A stretch of DNA of 64,000 nt from RPQJ01 sp963823535 (GTDB lineage Bacteria; Pseudomonadota; Gammaproteobacteria; Steroidobacterales; Steroidobacteraceae): the NCBI GenBank assembly GCA_963823535.1, contig CAWGLZ010000005.1, forward strand, positions 186,001-250,000. Direction: 5' to 3'. The translations under genes were made by a program, and so were the position numbers. Of the stretch, positions 49,893-58,453 are shown piece by piece. The notes under the pieces were generated by a model, which made no database searches, was not told the origin of the DNA, and was given only the letters and a program-made list of their open reading frames with translations. Position 1 is the stretch's first letter, and each line of letters starts with the position of its first letter.

Positions 49893-50396
49893 TCACGAGG
49901 CATTCTGCCGACCGATCTGCGCAACCTGGCGGGTCAGGGTCAGTTCGTCCAGCTTCTCGATCGGCAGGCTGGTAAACAGGCCGATGCGCCAGTCGAGTGC
50001 AAGGTACGTGCCCCGGAAGGCCTTGAGCCTGGCCTGGTTGTCCCCTGGCGCGGCGGCCGGATCCGGCATGCCCCAGTGGGCGGTCACGGGTTTCCCCGGC
50101 CAGACAGGGCAGGCCTCGCCTGCGGCCGAGTCGCAGACCGTGAAGACGAAATCGAGTGACGGTGCCTCGGGCCGCGCGAACTCGTCCCACGACTTGCTGC
50201 GGAGTTCCCCCGTCGGCAGCCCGGCTTCCTCCAGCACGGCGATGGCAAGCGGGTTGACCCGGCCCGTAGGGTGACTTCCCGCGCTGAAGGCCCTGAACCT
50301 CCCGTGGCCACGCTGGTTCAGCAGTGCCTCCGCCATGATGCTGCGCGCAGAGTTGCCGGTGCAGACGAACAGCACTTTGTAGACCCGCTCCTGCAT
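49893..50396 (-). CDS. arsC: Arsenate reductase of the low-molecular-weight phosphatase type
   Basis: Seen: 167 residues. FVCTGNSARSIMAE carries the P-loop nucleophile Cys12, and VCDSAAGEACPVWPG carries the second and third redox Cys. Known: thioredoxin-coupled ArsC reduces arsenate to arsenite through this Cys relay. The C-terminal 25 residues extend beyond the usual about 140-residue form. No arsR, arsB or acr3 gene is adjacent, so it is a solitary copy and could also be a protein tyrosine phosphatase-like enzyme; the three-Cys pattern favours arsenate. Confidence 0.88.
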   Translation of the reverse strand: MQERVYKVLFVCTGNSARSIMAEALLNQRGHGRFRAFSAGSHPTGRVNPLAIAVLEEAGLPTGELRSKSWDEFARPEAPSLDFVFTVCDSAAGEACPVWPGKPVTAHWGMPDPAAAPGDNQARLKAFRGTYLALDWRIGLFTSLPIEKLDELTLTRQVAQIGRQNAS

Positions 50397-50536
50397 GTGT
50401 GACTCCAGTGTCCGATCGCTGATTACACGCCATTATTGCTGCAGAACGATGACAGGCTGCCTATGGCGGGCGGCCCCCGCCCTGTAGCATGGGTTCGTAT
50501 CCAGCACGCCTGGCAGGCGGCGACACCCGGCGGTCC

Positions 50537-51859
50537 ATGGCCAAGAGCGACAAGAGAAAGCAGAGTGCAGTGCCGGCGTCGCGGCTCGGCCGCATGATGC
50601 GCTTCGGGCTCATGAGCGGCGAACTCGCACTGTCCACCGCGGTCGGCACCGCGCGACAGTACGCGCAGGGCAAGGGGGCGGACCTGGCGGCCGCGGTGCT
50701 GACGCCGGGCAATGCCGAGATTCTCGCGCGGCGACTGGCGACGCTGCGCGGGCCCGCGATGAAGGTCGGGCAGATCCTCTCGTTGCAGAGCGACGAGATC
50801 GTGCCGGCGGAGTTCCGCAACGCGCTCGCGATGCTGCGTTCGCAGGGCTACTCGATGCCCGACACGCAGCTCAGGCGGGTGCTGGGGCGTGAGTACGGCA
50901 AGGGATGGCAGCAGAAGTTCGCACATTTCGATTTCGAGGCGGTGGCCGCCGCATCGATCGGCCAGGTGCACCGCGCGCGCAAGCACGGCGGGCGCGAACT
51001 GGCGCTCAAGATCCAGTATCCCGGCGTTGCGCGCAGCGTGGACAGCGACGTCGACAACCTCGCGAGCCTGTTGCGGCGGCTCGATTTCCTGCCGATGAAA
51101 CTGGATGTCGCGGCGCTGGCGACCGAGGCCAAACGGCAGCTCAAGGTGGAGACCGACTACGCCGCCGAGGCGCGCAACCTCGAGCGCTACCGGAAGCTCG
51201 TCGCCGACATGTCGGAGGTCGTCGTACCGCGCGTCGATCGTACGTTGACCACCCGTCACATCCTGGCGATGGACTGGATCGACGGCGAGCCGCTCGAGGC
51301 GCTGGCGAGCGAGGTCGTGCCGCAGGCGACGCGCGACGCTGCCGGCCGCACGCTGCAGGAACTCATGTTCCGCGAGCTGTTCGAGTTCCACTTCATGCAG
51401 ACAGACCCCAACATCGCCAATTACCTCTATCTCCCGCCGACGCGGCAGCTCGCGCTGCTCGACCTCGGCGCCGTCGGCGAGTACCCGGCGGAATTCGTCG
51501 ATAGCTACCGGCGCGTGTGTCGTGCCGTGCTCGCGGACGACGCGGCAGCGATCCGGGAGGGCGCATTCGAGATCGGCTATGCGCACCCGGAGGACCCCGA
51601 GGACATGGTGCGCAACGCAGTCGACATCATCCGGCTCGTGTGCGAGCCCCTGGCCCATCGCGGGCCCTACGATTTCGCCGCCTCCGGCCTCATCGGCCGG
51701 GCGCGGGATCTCAGCCTGGCGGCGGCCTTCGGCAAGGGGCTGCGCTCGCCGCCGGCACAGACCATGTTCCTGCACCGCAAGCTGGTCGGGACGTTCCTCG
51801 TCTGCTCGCGGTTGCGAGCGCACGTCAACGTGCACGCACTGGTCAGGAGGTTTCTCTAG
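50537..51859 (+). CDS. ABC1/AarF (UbiB-like) atypical kinase
   Basis: Seen: 440 residues. It has the family KxGQ motif (RGPAMKVGQILSLQSD), the A-rich loop replacement AAASIGQVHRA, the Lys segment LALKIQYPG, and DPNIANYLYL followed by LLDLGAVGEY as the metal-binding DFG region. Known: ABC1 proteins are protein-kinase-like ATPases needed for ubiquinone and lipid metabolism. No ubiquinone genes are nearby, so this is a paralogue rather than UbiB itself. The stop is directly followed by the ATG of the MDR gene, indicating co-translation. Confidence 0.9.
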   Translation: MAKSDKRKQSAVPASRLGRMMRFGLMSGELALSTAVGTARQYAQGKGADLAAAVLTPGNAEILARRLATLRGPAMKVGQILSLQSDEIVPAEFRNALAMLRSQGYSMPDTQLRRVLGREYGKGWQQKFAHFDFEAVAAASIGQVHRARKHGGRELALKIQYPGVARSVDSDVDNLASLLRRLDFLPMKLDVAALATEAKRQLKVETDYAAEARNLERYRKLVADMSEVVVPRVDRTLTTRHILAMDWIDGEPLEALASEVVPQATRDAAGRTLQELMFRELFEFHFMQTDPNIANYLYLPPTRQLALLDLGAVGEYPAEFVDSYRRVCRAVLADDAAAIREGAFEIGYAHPEDPEDMVRNAVDIIRLVCEPLAHRGPYDFAASGLIGRARDLSLAAAFGKGLRSPPAQTMFLHRKLVGTFLVCSRLRAHVNVHALVRRFL

Positions 51860-52939
51860 ATGAAGGCCGCTCTGCTCCGCTCGTTCACCGAGCATCCCGA
51901 CGACATCCGCATCGAGGAGGTCCCGGTCCCGGATCCCGGTCCCGGGCAGGTGCGGGTGCGCATGCTGCTGAGCCCCGTGAATCCGTCCGACCTGAACTTC
52001 GTTCGTGGCACCTACCACCAGGCGCTCGAACGCATCATCTGGAACCAGTCGCGCGCCGTGGCGGACGCTCGCGTGTACTTTGATCCGGCGCGGACGAATG
52101 CCTGCCCGGTACCGCCCTATGCCCTCGGTGGCGAGGGTGTGGGAGTCGTCGAGGCCTGTGGGGCGGGATTCCTGGCGAAGCGACTGCGCGGCAAGCGGGT
52201 CGCCGTCGCGAGTGGCCCGCCCAACGGGACCTGGCAGGAGTTCACCGTCGCGGATGCGAGGCGCGCCGTCGTGCTGCCCGAGAGCGTCCCGGACGAACAG
52301 GCCGCCATGTTCTTCGTGAATCCCGTGACGGCCTACGTGATGGTCCACGAGGTGCTGCGCGTGCCGCGCGGCGCCTGGCTGCTGCTGACGGCCGCGGGTT
52401 CCGCGCTCGGCAAGAGTGTCGTGCGCCTCGGACGGCGCGCGGGGTTCCGCACGATCTGCGTGGTGCGTTCCGCGGCCAACACGCGCGAACTCGAGGCGCT
52501 CGGCGCCGACGCGGTCATCGAGACCGGGCGGCAGGACCTCGTCACTGAGGTGGCGCGCATCACCAATGGCCGCGGCGCCGGCCATGCGCTCGACTGTGTT
52601 GGCGGCGATCTGGCGTCGGACGTCATTCGCTGCCTCGGCCTCGATGGGCGCCTGCTGATCTACGGCACGCTGGCCGACCGCCCCATCTGCATACCCGGGC
52701 GCGACCTCATGATGCCGGTCGCTCACGTTTCGGGATTCCTGCTGCCCAACTGGATCGTCCAGCAGTCGCCGCTCAAGCTGCTCGGCGTGCTGCGTGCGGT
52801 CAAGAGGCTAACGGTCGAGGGCCTGTTCCACGCCGACGTCACCGAGACGTTTCCGCTCGGGCGCGTCGCCGACGCGGTCAAGGCGTCCACCGCGCCAGGA
52901 CGCACGGGCAAGGTCATGCTGCAGATCGGGCAGCGCTGA
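51860..52939 (+). CDS. MDR-superfamily enoyl reductase / quinone oxidoreductase-like protein
   Basis: Seen: 359 residues. An N-terminal GroES-like domain has SPVNPSDLNFVRG and YALGGEGVGVVEACG, and the Rossmann domain has TAAGSALGKSVVRLGRRAG. There are no zinc-binding Cys clusters. The long insertion around 50-70 (YHQALERIIWNQSRAVADA) is unusual. Known: MECR-type enzymes reduce trans-2-enoyl thioesters and others reduce quinones with NADPH. It is joined to the ABC1 kinase gene with no gap, which hints at a shared role in quinone or lipid metabolism; this is inference. Confidence 0.87.
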   Translation: MKAALLRSFTEHPDDIRIEEVPVPDPGPGQVRVRMLLSPVNPSDLNFVRGTYHQALERIIWNQSRAVADARVYFDPARTNACPVPPYALGGEGVGVVEACGAGFLAKRLRGKRVAVASGPPNGTWQEFTVADARRAVVLPESVPDEQAAMFFVNPVTAYVMVHEVLRVPRGAWLLLTAAGSALGKSVVRLGRRAGFRTICVVRSAANTRELEALGADAVIETGRQDLVTEVARITNGRGAGHALDCVGGDLASDVIRCLGLDGRLLIYGTLADRPICIPGRDLMMPVAHVSGFLLPNWIVQQSPLKLLGVLRAVKRLTVEGLFHADVTETFPLGRVADAVKASTAPGRTGKVMLQIGQR

Positions 52940-52970
52940 GCGGCGCCGCTCGCGGCACCGATGTGACATT

Positions 52971-53594
52971 TCAGGTGGCGAGTCGGCGGCGGTCGCGGAG
53001 CAGTACGACCAGCAAGCCCAGTACGGCGCCGAGCGTCGCAAACGCGACGTCCTTCTGCGCGTCCCACACGTCGCCCTGAGTGCCGAGGTAGGCGACGCCG
53101 AGGTCGCCGCCGAACACCACGGCCGCCACCCATTCGATCATCTCGTAAATGACCGAATGTGACATCAGGAACAGCAGTGGTACGAGGTAGCGCCACAGAC
53201 CCTGGGCGACCACGCGCGCGGCGAACAGCTCCCACACGGCAGGCATCACCAGCAGCCCGTAGCTGAAATGCACGAAACGGTCGTAATGGTTACGACCAAC
53301 CGGCGGGTCGGCTGAACTACCCGTCAGCCCGTGTAGCCACTGGCGCCACGGCACTTCGCTGTAGGTGTAGTGCGAGCCGATCTCGTGCAGCAGCAGGAAC
53401 ACGAACAGACAGCTGTAGGCGAAATTCGAGAAGCGCAGCCGCCGGTAGTTCAAGACGAGCAGCGGCACGGCCACGAACACGAGCAGGTTCTCCAGCAGCC
53501 AGTCCTGCCGGTACCAGGGCGCGATCGCCAGCGCCGCAAAGATCGCGACGAACACGCCCAGCAGTGCCGCAGGGTAACGGTCGGAAGCCGTCAT
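52971..53594 (-). CDS. DUF2238 (YjdF-like) inner-membrane protein
   Basis: Seen: 207 residues with six predicted helices and the family markers LLHEIGSHYTYSEVPW, NHYDRFVHFSYGLL, SHSVIYEMIEWVAA and LGTQGDVWDAQKD. Known: DUF2238 proteins are uncharacterised. The conserved acidic and His residues near helix ends suggest a transport or enzymatic role. It lies convergent to the MDR gene and divergent from the asparaginase-family gene. Confidence 0.9.
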   Translation of the reverse strand: MTASDRYPAALLGVFVAIFAALAIAPWYRQDWLLENLLVFVAVPLLVLNYRRLRFSNFAYSCLFVFLLLHEIGSHYTYSEVPWRQWLHGLTGSSADPPVGRNHYDRFVHFSYGLLVMPAVWELFAARVVAQGLWRYLVPLLFLMSHSVIYEMIEWVAAVVFGGDLGVAYLGTQGDVWDAQKDVAFATLGAVLGLLVVLLRDRRRLAT

Positions 53595-53728
53595 GGGACG
53601 AGGCTACACGACCTGCCCGGACTGGACCATCGACGTGAGGTCGATGCTTCGTCCGGCGATCGGATCGTCTAGGATTCCCGTCAATCCAGGACCACCCCTG
53701 GCGGGAAACCGAACCGGGAGCCGATGCC

Positions 53729-54898
53729 ATGCCCAGCAGACTCAATCGTCGAGACTTCGTCAAGGTATCCGCGGCCGCCGGCGCGGGCCTGGCCACAGGC
53801 CTGGCTGCGGGACCGGCCCTCGCCGTGACCGAGGCGCCCGTGACCCGTGCGCCTGCTGCGCCCGCGGTGCACGGATCCCGTGCGCGGCCCGTGGTGATCT
53901 CCTCGGCCAACGGCCACAAGTACACTCACGGCGGCCGCCAGACCTGCGTCGAGACGGCGTTTGCGGCGATGACCGCAGGCGGTGACGTCCTCGATGCCCT
54001 GATCGCCGGCGTCAACATCGTCGAACTCGACCCGCTGGACGACAGCGTGGGTTACGGTGGTCTGCCGAACGCCGACGGCGTCGTGCAGCTGGACGCCTGC
54101 TGCATGCACGGGCCGCTCAAGCGGGCAGGCGGCGTGGCGTGCCTCGAGGGTGTGCGTACGCCCTCCAGGGTTGCGCACGCCGTCATGCAGATGACGGATC
54201 ATCACCTGCTGGTGGGCCGCGACGCCCAGTCCTTTGCACGGCAGCTCGGGTTCACGGTCGAAGACGACCTCAATACGGACAACTCGCGGGCCAAGTGGCT
54301 GGAGTGGAAGCGTCGCGTCGATCCGGCGCACTACCTCGACCCGGCGAAGCGCGCACAGGCGGCGCTCGAGGCCGGGCGTTCGATGGTGCGCGACGGACTG
54401 GTCGACGCTGAGCACCTGTACGGCACGATCAACTGCAACGGCGTCAACGCCCGTGGCGAGGTGTGCGGTGTCACGACGACGAGCGGCCTGGCATGGAAGA
54501 TCCCCGGGCGTGTCGGTGACTCGCCGATCCTGGGGGCGGGCCTCTACGTGGACGGGGATACCGGGGCGGCGGGATCGACCGGTCGGGGCGAAGCCAATCT
54601 CTACAACCTGTCGTCGTACGCGATCGTCGAGCGGATGCGGCAGGACATGAGCCCGCTCGATGCCGGGCTGGAGGCGCTGCGACGGATCCGCGACACCACC
54701 ATCGAGCCGCGCCTGCTGAACGCGCGCGGGACGCCGAACTTCAATGTGAGCTTCTACATCGTCAACGCGCGCGGCGAGTATGCCGGTGCATCGCTCTACG
54801 CGAACAGGTTCGCAGTGTGTACCGAGAACGGCGCGGAAATTCGCGAGACGATTCCGTTGTTCGAGGGACGTCCTGCCGACGACCCGCCGGCGGCGTAG
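53729..54898 (+). CDS. Tat-exported N4-(beta-N-acetylglucosaminyl)-L-asparaginase family (Ntn hydrolase)
   Basis: Seen: 389 residues. The twin-arginine leader NRRDFVKVSAAAGAGLATG is followed by the T2-family core. Cleavage is expected before Thr233 in YGTINCNG, with TSGLAWKIPGRVGDSPILG and TGAAGSTGRGE as substrate and processing loops. Known: the family contains aspartylglucosaminidase and isoaspartyl aminopeptidase/asparaginase, self-processed to alpha and beta chains. The residue before the nucleophile is Gly rather than the Asp of aspartylglucosaminidase, nearer to isoaspartyl peptidases. Export is to the periplasm, so it would not act on intracellular cyanophycin dipeptides. Confidence 0.9.
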   Translation: MPSRLNRRDFVKVSAAAGAGLATGLAAGPALAVTEAPVTRAPAAPAVHGSRARPVVISSANGHKYTHGGRQTCVETAFAAMTAGGDVLDALIAGVNIVELDPLDDSVGYGGLPNADGVVQLDACCMHGPLKRAGGVACLEGVRTPSRVAHAVMQMTDHHLLVGRDAQSFARQLGFTVEDDLNTDNSRAKWLEWKRRVDPAHYLDPAKRAQAALEAGRSMVRDGLVDAEHLYGTINCNGVNARGEVCGVTTTSGLAWKIPGRVGDSPILGAGLYVDGDTGAAGSTGRGEANLYNLSSYAIVERMRQDMSPLDAGLEALRRIRDTTIEPRLLNARGTPNFNVSFYIVNARGEYAGASLYANRFAVCTENGAEIRETIPLFEGRPADDPPAA

Positions 54899-54949
54899 AG
54901 GTGGGCGCCGTCCGCCCACCCGGGCAGGGCACAAGGCCCGCGGGACTGC

Positions 54950-54955
54950 TATAAA
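54950..54955 (+). promoter_or_regulatory. Possible -10 element for a leaderless enoyl-CoA hydratase message
   Basis: TATAAA lies 6 nt before ATG 54962, with no ribosome binding site between. The expected start point falls at or next to the start codon. The -35 region is weak. Confidence 0.42.
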
Positions 54956-54961
54956 TGCAGC

Positions 54962-55861
54962 ATGGTCTACCAGACGATCAAGTACGGCGTCGATGGCCGC
55001 ATCGCCACCATCACGCTCAATCGCCCGGAGCGCCTGAACGCGATCAACCTCGAGATGCCGGGCGAGATTGCGGCGGCGGTCGATGCCGCCAACCGCGACG
55101 ACGCGGTTCACGTGATCGTGCTGACCGGCGCCGGCGACGGGTTCTGCAGCGGCTACGACCTCAAGGACTTCGCCGAGGCGACCGGGGAACGGCCGGGCTC
55201 CCAGCTCGGTGGCGGTGCCGGCGACGCGCGCGCGTGGGACCCCATGGCCGACTTCTTCGGCATGTACGAGTTCACGCAGCAGTTCATGTCGCTGTGGCGC
55301 AGTTACAAGCCGACGATCGCGCGGGTCCACGGACCGGCCGTCGCCGGTGGCAGCGACATCGCCTTGTGCTGCGACCTGGTGATCATGGCCGAGGAGGCCG
55401 TGATCGGCTATCCGCCCGCCCGGGTCTGGGGATGTCCCACGACCGCGATGTGGGTCTATCGGCTTGGCGCCGAGCGTGCCAAGCGCATGCTGCTCACGGG
55501 CGACCTCGTGGACGGCCGTGAGGCGGCACGCCTCGGCCTGGTGCTCGAGGCCGTGCCGCGGGACCGACTCGACGCACGCGTGGCGGAGATCGCGGCGCGC
55601 ATCGCCGGCGTGCCCAAGAACCAGCTGATGATGCAGAAGCTGATGGTCAACCAGGCCTACGAGGCCATGGGTCTCGGCAACACGCAGCGCCTCGCGACCC
55701 TGTTCGACGGGATCACGCGGCACAGCCCGGAGGGCGTGTGGTTCAAGCAGCGCGCCGAGGCGGTGGGCTTCAAGCAGGCCGTACGCGAGCGCGACGGCGG
55801 CGATCCCATTGCCACGGAGGCGAGCCGGCCGCTCGCGCCATGGCGCAAGCCGGACGGCTGA
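54962..55861 (+). CDS. Enoyl-CoA hydratase/isomerase family protein
   Basis: Seen: 299 residues. TLNRPERLNAINLEM, TGAGDGFCSGYDLKDF (oxyanion-loop 1) and VHGPAVAGGSDIALCCDLVI (loop 2) are the crotonase hallmarks. The second catalytic Glu is not evident: the usual PE(V/T) site reads YPPARVWG, so substrate may differ from plain enoyl-CoA. The C-terminus is long and ends in a basic tail. Known: crotonases act on acyl-CoA substrates. The acyl-CoA ligase gene follows after 37 nt, so the two form an operon that probably activates and then processes an acid. Confidence 0.88.
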   Translation: MVYQTIKYGVDGRIATITLNRPERLNAINLEMPGEIAAAVDAANRDDAVHVIVLTGAGDGFCSGYDLKDFAEATGERPGSQLGGGAGDARAWDPMADFFGMYEFTQQFMSLWRSYKPTIARVHGPAVAGGSDIALCCDLVIMAEEAVIGYPPARVWGCPTTAMWVYRLGAERAKRMLLTGDLVDGREAARLGLVLEAVPRDRLDARVAEIAARIAGVPKNQLMMQKLMVNQAYEAMGLGNTQRLATLFDGITRHSPEGVWFKQRAEAVGFKQAVRERDGGDPIATEASRPLAPWRKPDG

Positions 55862-55898
55862 ATGCGGCGTCGGCGCAGAACGTAGCGGGGGAGGAGCC

Positions 55899-57554
55899 AT
55901 GAACCAGTCAGCAGCAGATGCACGGCCTGGAATCGCGGCGCTCGGCGCCTCGACCCTGTGCGAGGCCTTCCAGCGGACGGCGGCGGAGCGCCCGCAGCAG
56001 GTGGCCCTGCGCACGCTCGGGGGCGCGACCGAGATCACCTACGCGGACTATGCCGCCCGGGTGCGCGCCCTGGCGGAAGGACTCCATTCCCTCGGTGTCG
56101 GGCGGGGCGAAACCGTGGCCCTGATGCTCGCCAATCGCCCCGAGTTTTCGCTGGCGGACACTGCCGCCATTCACCTCGGTGCCACGCCCTTCTCGATCTA
56201 CAACACGTCGAGCGCCGAGCAGGTCGCGCACGCCTTCCGCAGCGCCGGAAACCGGGTCGTCGTCACCGAGCACCAGTTTCTTCCGCGGGTGCTCGAGGGA
56301 CGCTCGCCCGACCTCGAGCACATCGTCGTGGTCGACGGCGCGGAGCGGGGCACGATGACGCTCGACGAGCTGGCGCAGCGGCACGCGCCGAGCTTCGACT
56401 TCGAGGCGGCCTGGCGTGCGGTCGAGCCCGACGACGTCGTCACGCTGATCTACACCTCCGGTACGACCGGGCCCCCGAAGGCTGCGCAGCTCACGCACGC
56501 GGGCGTCATGTTCGAGACGCGTGCCGTGGCCGAGGTCCTCTCGATCCGGTCGGGGGGTCGCAGCATTTCCTACCTGCCGAGCGCGCACGTCGGCGACCGC
56601 TGGGGCAATCACTACGGCGGCTCCTTGTGCTTCGGGATGACGGTCACCTCGATCACAGATCATCGCCAGGTGGCGGCGGCGCTGGTGGAGGTCCGTCCGA
56701 CGACGTTCGGCGGCGTGCCGCGCGTCTGGGAGAAGTTGAAGGCCGGGCTCGAGGCCGCCGGCGTGACGGATCCGGGCACGTTGCCCGAACCGGCCAAGGC
56801 GGCGATACGCGCCCGGATCGGCCTAGACCAGTCGGAACGCCGGCTGACGGGCGCCGCACCGGCGGCCATGGAAGTCATGCAGTACTTCCACGCGCTCGGA
56901 CTGACGCTCAACGAAGGCTGGGGCATGTCCGAGGTCTCGTGCTTCGGAACGGTCAATCCGCCCGACGACATCCGCATGGGCAGCGTCGGCCGGCCGCTGC
57001 CCGGCGTCGAGGCCCGGATCGCCGACGACGGCGAGTTCCTGGTGCGGGCGCCGCTGCTCATGAAGGGCTATCGCAACGACCCTGAGCGCACGGCCGAGGC
57101 GATCGACGCGCAGGGCTGGCTGCACACCGGAGACATCGCGCAGATCGACGGCGACGGCTACGTACGCATCGTCGACCGGAAGAAGGAAATCATCATCAAC
57201 TCCGCCGGCAAGAACATGTCGCCGGCCAACATCGAGTTGAAGCTGCGCGCATCGAGCCCGTACATCGCCCATGCGGTGTGCATCGGCGACCGGCGTCCCT
57301 ACAATGTCGCGCTGATCGCCCTCGATCGCGAGATGTGCGCCGGGCGCGCGGCCGAGGGCGTACGGGCAGCGCTGGAGGCGGCCGTCGCGGCCGCGAATGC
57401 CGAATTGTCCCGCGTGGAACAGGTGAAGCGCTTCGCGATCATCGACGCCGACTGGCTCCCCGGCGGCGACGAGCTCACGCCGACCATGAAGCTCAAGCGC
57501 CGGCCGATCCTGCAGAAGTACGCGGCCCTGGTCGAAGACCTGTACGGCGCGTGA
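55899..57554 (+). CDS. AMP-dependent synthetase/ligase (long-chain acyl-CoA ligase type)
   Basis: Seen: 551 residues. The adenylation P-loop is YTSGTTGPPKAA, GWGMSEVSCFGTVN contains the A5 motif, LHTGDIAQIDGDGYVRI is A7, and RKKEIIINSAGKNMSP contains A8. The C-terminal lysine region reads TPTMKLKRRPI. Known: ANL enzymes make acyl-adenylates and then acyl-CoA. The KNMSP variant is typical of bacterial and eukaryotic long-chain ligases. ATG 55899 follows GAGGAG. It ends convergent to the ParA gene 72 nt away. Confidence 0.92.
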   Translation: MNQSAADARPGIAALGASTLCEAFQRTAAERPQQVALRTLGGATEITYADYAARVRALAEGLHSLGVGRGETVALMLANRPEFSLADTAAIHLGATPFSIYNTSSAEQVAHAFRSAGNRVVVTEHQFLPRVLEGRSPDLEHIVVVDGAERGTMTLDELAQRHAPSFDFEAAWRAVEPDDVVTLIYTSGTTGPPKAAQLTHAGVMFETRAVAEVLSIRSGGRSISYLPSAHVGDRWGNHYGGSLCFGMTVTSITDHRQVAAALVEVRPTTFGGVPRVWEKLKAGLEAAGVTDPGTLPEPAKAAIRARIGLDQSERRLTGAAPAAMEVMQYFHALGLTLNEGWGMSEVSCFGTVNPPDDIRMGSVGRPLPGVEARIADDGEFLVRAPLLMKGYRNDPERTAEAIDAQGWLHTGDIAQIDGDGYVRIVDRKKEIIINSAGKNMSPANIELKLRASSPYIAHAVCIGDRRPYNVALIALDREMCAGRAAEGVRAALEAAVAAANAELSRVEQVKRFAIIDADWLPGGDELTPTMKLKRRPILQKYAALVEDLYGA

Positions 57555-57626
57555 GGCGCACTCGGCCGGTCCTGGACGACGGCGAGCGACCGTCTGTCAG
57601 GCGCTGGCCGCGGTCGATGCGGGGCT

Positions 57627-58376
57627 TCACTCCTCGGGGAGTTGCCCGCGGATCTCCTCCCAGAGCCGGGCGTACACCTGGCCGGCCGGGCTGCGCGGCG
57701 CAAACGCCGGCAGCGGCTCGCGCCGGACCGTCATCCGCTCGATGTCGCTCCAGTAGGGCACCTCGCTCGCGAGGATCGCCGGGTAGCTCGCGCGGGCGCT
57801 CTGGATGACTTCGGCGTGCAGCGACTTGCGGTGGTCGACCATCGAGAAGAAAGGCAGGATCCTGAGGTCCGACCAGCCACGGTCCCGGACGAATTCCGTG
57901 AGCTGCTCCAGCATGCGCAACGACAGCGGCGCCGGCAGCATCGGCACGATGACCGCGTCGGCGGCCCGCAGGATGTTCTCCGACAGCAGGGAGATGCCGG
58001 GCGGGCAGTCCAGCACCAGGTAATGGAAGGCGCCGCCGAGCGAGCGGCTCATCCGCAGCAGGCGCTGAGTGCGGTGCTTGCGCTCGTTGATGTGCAGGTC
58101 GAAATTGCGGTAAGAGAGGTCCGCCGGGACGAGGTAGAGCCGGTCGTAGGCGGTCGGGGCGACCAGGTCGAGGGCGTCGATCGCGCCGTCGACGAGCCGC
58201 TTCGCCGAGGCTTCCTCCCTGGGCTCGCCGCGCAGCAGGTAGGTGGCTGCACCCTGGGGATCCAGGTCCCACAGTGCTGTCGGGCTCCCCGTGGCGGCCG
58301 CGAGGTAGGCCAGGTTGACGGCGGTGGTCGTCTTGCCGACCCCGCCCTTGATGTTCGAGACCGCCAGGATCTGCAT
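57627..58376 (-). CDS. ParA-family ATPase, orphan
   Basis: Seen: 249 residues. The deviant Walker A KGGVGKTTTA is at the N-terminus, with WDLDPQGAATYLL as Walker A' region and LVLDCPPGIS as Walker B. Known: ParA/MinD ATPases position DNA, proteins or compartments by binding nucleoid or membrane. There is no parB or other cargo gene next to it. Its divergent partner is ppk1, only 77 nt away, so a role linked to polyphosphate granules is conceivable but speculative. A TATAAG at -10-like position is 11 nt before the ATG. Confidence 0.9.
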   Translation of the reverse strand: MQILAVSNIKGGVGKTTTAVNLAYLAAATGSPTALWDLDPQGAATYLLRGEPREEASAKRLVDGAIDALDLVAPTAYDRLYLVPADLSYRNFDLHINERKHRTQRLLRMSRSLGGAFHYLVLDCPPGISLLSENILRAADAVIVPMLPAPLSLRMLEQLTEFVRDRGWSDLRILPFFSMVDHRKSLHAEVIQSARASYPAILASEVPYWSDIERMTVRREPLPAFAPRSPAGQVYARLWEEIRGQLPEE

Positions 58377-58453
58377 GACTGGCGCATCTTATACGCGCCG
58401 GTGCAACAATAGGCCCGGAGAATGACATGTTCCCCGTCTAGAGGAGTGGCACG

